Program-made: the position numbers and the translations under genes | In this document: positions 6,144 to 8,194 of the stretch, in pieces | How the letters are laid out: every line of letters starts with the position of its first letter | Numbering within the stretch: position 1 is the stretch's first letter | Notes under the pieces: generated by a model | Seen by the model: the letters and a program-made list of their open reading frames with translations, nothing else | What the model was told of the DNA's origin: nothing | The model's database searches: none | From: Chloroflexota bacterium | GTDB taxonomy: Bacteria > Chloroflexota > Limnocylindria > Limnocylindrales > CSP1-4 | Length of the DNA stretch: 8,194 nt | NCBI GenBank assembly: GCA_003158495.1 | Contig: PMJT01000044.1 | Location: forward strand, 1 to 8,194 | Reading direction: 5' to 3'

Positions 6144-8194
6144 ATGGGACTCTCTGTCAGAACCAAGCTCCTGGGCGATTTGTCGTCGTCTTGCTATTGA
6201 TGGGTTCGACGATCGCGGCGGACATGATCGCGAGTGCGAACCAGGCCGCGATCGCGTCCCGGATCGTGAACCACCTCGATCCCGCTCGAATTGCCGCCGC
6301 GCGGATCGTGACTCTCGTCAGGAGTGCCGACGACGACGGAGCCTGGGCCGTCAACAGCATTTCGGGTGACAGGACCCACTCGGATGCGCTGATGAAGACC
6401 TACTACGCCGAGGTCGCCGATCTCAGGACGACCGTGGATCAGGCGCTGGGACTCGCGGACACAGATGCTCAGCGCGCCGCGATCCAGAAGTTCAAGGACT
6501 TCTACTGGGGCACCAAGGCGCTCACGGCAACCGATCGCCAGACGCTGGACTCTCAATCGCAGGACGTCTTCACGGGCTCCGACAGTTACCTGTTCGGTAA
6601 CGAGCAGGTCTTCGCGGAAGCTCGCTCCGGCCAGTACCTGAAGGCGGCATTCGACTACACGACCGTCCCCTTCGTCGGCGCCCTGGACTCGGCCCAGGTT
6701 TACATCGATGCCGTCGGGAAGTCGATCGACCAGGCGACCGCCGACGAGAGCTCGGCCGCGTCCCTAACCCAGACGCTCAGCCTGGGTCTCGGCTTCCTGG
6801 CGGCCCTGCTCGGGCTGGCCATAGGCTTCGTACTGTCCCGTTCGATCACACGACGCGTCAAGGCAGTGCAGGTCACAGTCACTTCTCTTGCGGACAACTG
6901 CGGACGGCAGCTCGCAGAGGGCATGGCCTGCCTGCAGAACAACGACCTCACCTACCAGATCACGACCGTCACGCCCAGGATCGGCCGCTACGGCGCAGAT
7001 GAGATCGGCGAAACGGCGGCAAAGACGGACGCTCTGCGAGACAGCATCGTCGAGGCAATAGGCGCCTACAACGCGGCTCGAGCCTCGCTCACCAGGACGG
7101 TGGGAGAAGTGAGGGCCGCGTCGGAAACGGTCGCGATGACCAGCCGCGGACTGACCGAAGCCGCGAGCCAGTCCGGTACTGCATCAAGCCAGGTCGCCTC
7201 GACCATAGGCCAGGTCGCGGCCGGTGCCCAGGATCAGGCCCAGGCCGCTTCGTCCACGAGCGCGGCGGTCTCCGAATTGACCTCCGTGGCAGACCTGGTC
7301 GGTACGGGCTCGAGCGAGATCAGACAACAGGTGGCGATCACCTCCGCGGCCGTCGGTGGCCTGGCCCAGGCGATCGACGCCGTCGGAAACGCATCCGATG
7401 AGGTCAAGGCCGTGTCGGCCCGGGCCGGCGCCGCCGCCGCAGACGGCCTGCTCGCCGTCGGGCGGACCGCCGCCGGTATGGCCCGGATCAAGAATGCCGT
7501 CGACGCCAGCTCGGCGCGCGTCATCGAGCTCGGCGCCAAGTCGCAACAGATCGGCTCGATCGTCGAAACGATCGACGACATCGCCGAGCAGACGAATCTC
7601 CTGGCGCTCAACGCCGCCATCGAAGCCGCGAGGGCCGGCGAGCAGGGCAAGGGGTTCGCCGTCGTCGCGGACGAAGTTCGCAAACTCGCCGAGCGCAGCA
7701 GCAGGGCGACAAAGGAGATCGCCGAGCTGATCGCCTACGTCCAGCGCGAGACGGAGGCGGCCGTACTGGCGATGGAAACCGGTTCTCGAGAAGTGGCGGC
7801 CGGGACGGGCCTCGCCGACGAGGCCGGCGCCTCGCTGGAAGCGATCACTTCCACCGTCTCGGCGACAAAGGCCGCCGGCGATCGCATCACCTCGGCCGTG
7901 GCCAGCATGAGCGAGGCCAGCGAAGGCGTGGTCGCAGCGACCGACGCCATCGCCGCGATCGCGGAGCGCACGAACAACGCCGCGTCCCGCATGTATACCA
8001 GCGCGCACTCCGTTTCCGGCGCCGTCGACTCTGTCGCCGCCGTTTCGCAGGAGAACTCGGCGGCAGCCGAGGAAGTCTCGGCAACGACGGAGGAGATGAC
8101 GGCCCAGGTCGAGGAGGTCGTAGCCTCGGCAGCGAGCCTGGCCGAAATGGCCGCGCAACTCGATGAACTCGTCGCTCGGTTCAGGCTGGACGGA
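6144..8194 (+). CDS. Methyl-accepting chemotaxis protein, frameshifted near the start and cut by the window end
   Basis: Membrane receptor that signals through CheA/CheW to the flagellar motor. The ATG at 6144 has GGGAGG (6132-6137) 6 bases upstream and encodes MGLSVRTKLLG, the usual opening of such receptors, but that frame hits TGA at 6198. The remainder continues in the -1 frame from about 6176 to the window end. Adding one base (GGC GGA TTT) would restore a normal first membrane segment. The corrected numbering is: membrane segment 1 at about 9-30, an extracytoplasmic helical sensor region at about 31-206, membrane segment 2 at about 211-232, a HAMP-type linker at about 233-320, then the signalling domain. 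The conserved hairpin tip is at about 473-520, including EQTNLLALNAAIEAARAGEQ and GFAVVADEVRKLAERS. At least 684 residues are encoded, ending at FRLDG, so few are missing. If the shift is real, initiation at ATG 6200 would give a protein lacking most of segment 1. Confidence 0.88.

Noticed and set aside
6171..6200. Programmed -1 frameshifting in the receptor gene
   Set aside because: There is no X XXY YYZ slippery heptamer at the junction and no obvious downstream stimulatory hairpin. A lost base is simpler.
5995..6369. Possible 124-residue gene before and across the start of the chemotaxis receptor
   Set aside because: It has no ribosome binding site, its composition is Arg/Ser-rich, and it overlaps the receptor coding region out of frame.

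Overview
The window is GC-rich bacterial chromosome with standard operon-type gene layout. The GC-rich codon use, genes preceded by a TAGACT box a few bases before the ATG with no Shine-Dalgarno, an exported orphan sortase and a chemotaxis receptor with an expanded HAMP linker suggest a Chloroflexota-type organism (perhaps the Limnocylindria/Ellin6529 side) or an actinobacterium. This placement is an inference from style, not a phylogeny. No mobile element, RNA gene or CRISPR array was seen.

Layout: (1) minus strand 28-981, a proline iminopeptidase (family S33) with a likely leaderless promoter. (2) A 314-base divergent intergenic region. (3) Plus strand 1296-2096, a membrane-anchored class E/F-like sortase with a long Pro/Ala/Ser/Thr linker. 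(4) About 300 bases without a gene, containing a perfect 9-bp inverted repeat. (5) Plus strand 2394-3683, a 429-residue protein I do not recognise, followed 37 bases later by (6) 3721-5133, a tyrosine phenol-lyase in which every catalytic residue I checked is intact; the two look like one operon. (7) A 101-base gap with a hairpin and a 20-bp direct repeat that includes a promoter-like box. (8) Plus strand 5235-5945, a family S51 (peptidase E / cyanophycinase-like) serine peptidase. (9) A 198-base gap with a possible sigma-28-type promoter. (10) Plus strand 6144 to the window end, a methyl-accepting chemotaxis protein with a one-base frameshift inside its first transmembrane segment.

Functionally, three of the genes (proline iminopeptidase, S51 peptidase, tyrosine phenol-lyase) fit breakdown of peptides and amino acids, with tyrosine split to phenol, pyruvate and ammonia. 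They are separate transcription units, so a shared pathway is only suggestive. The most interesting unknown is the protein encoded just upstream of the lyase, which probably works with it or on a related substrate.
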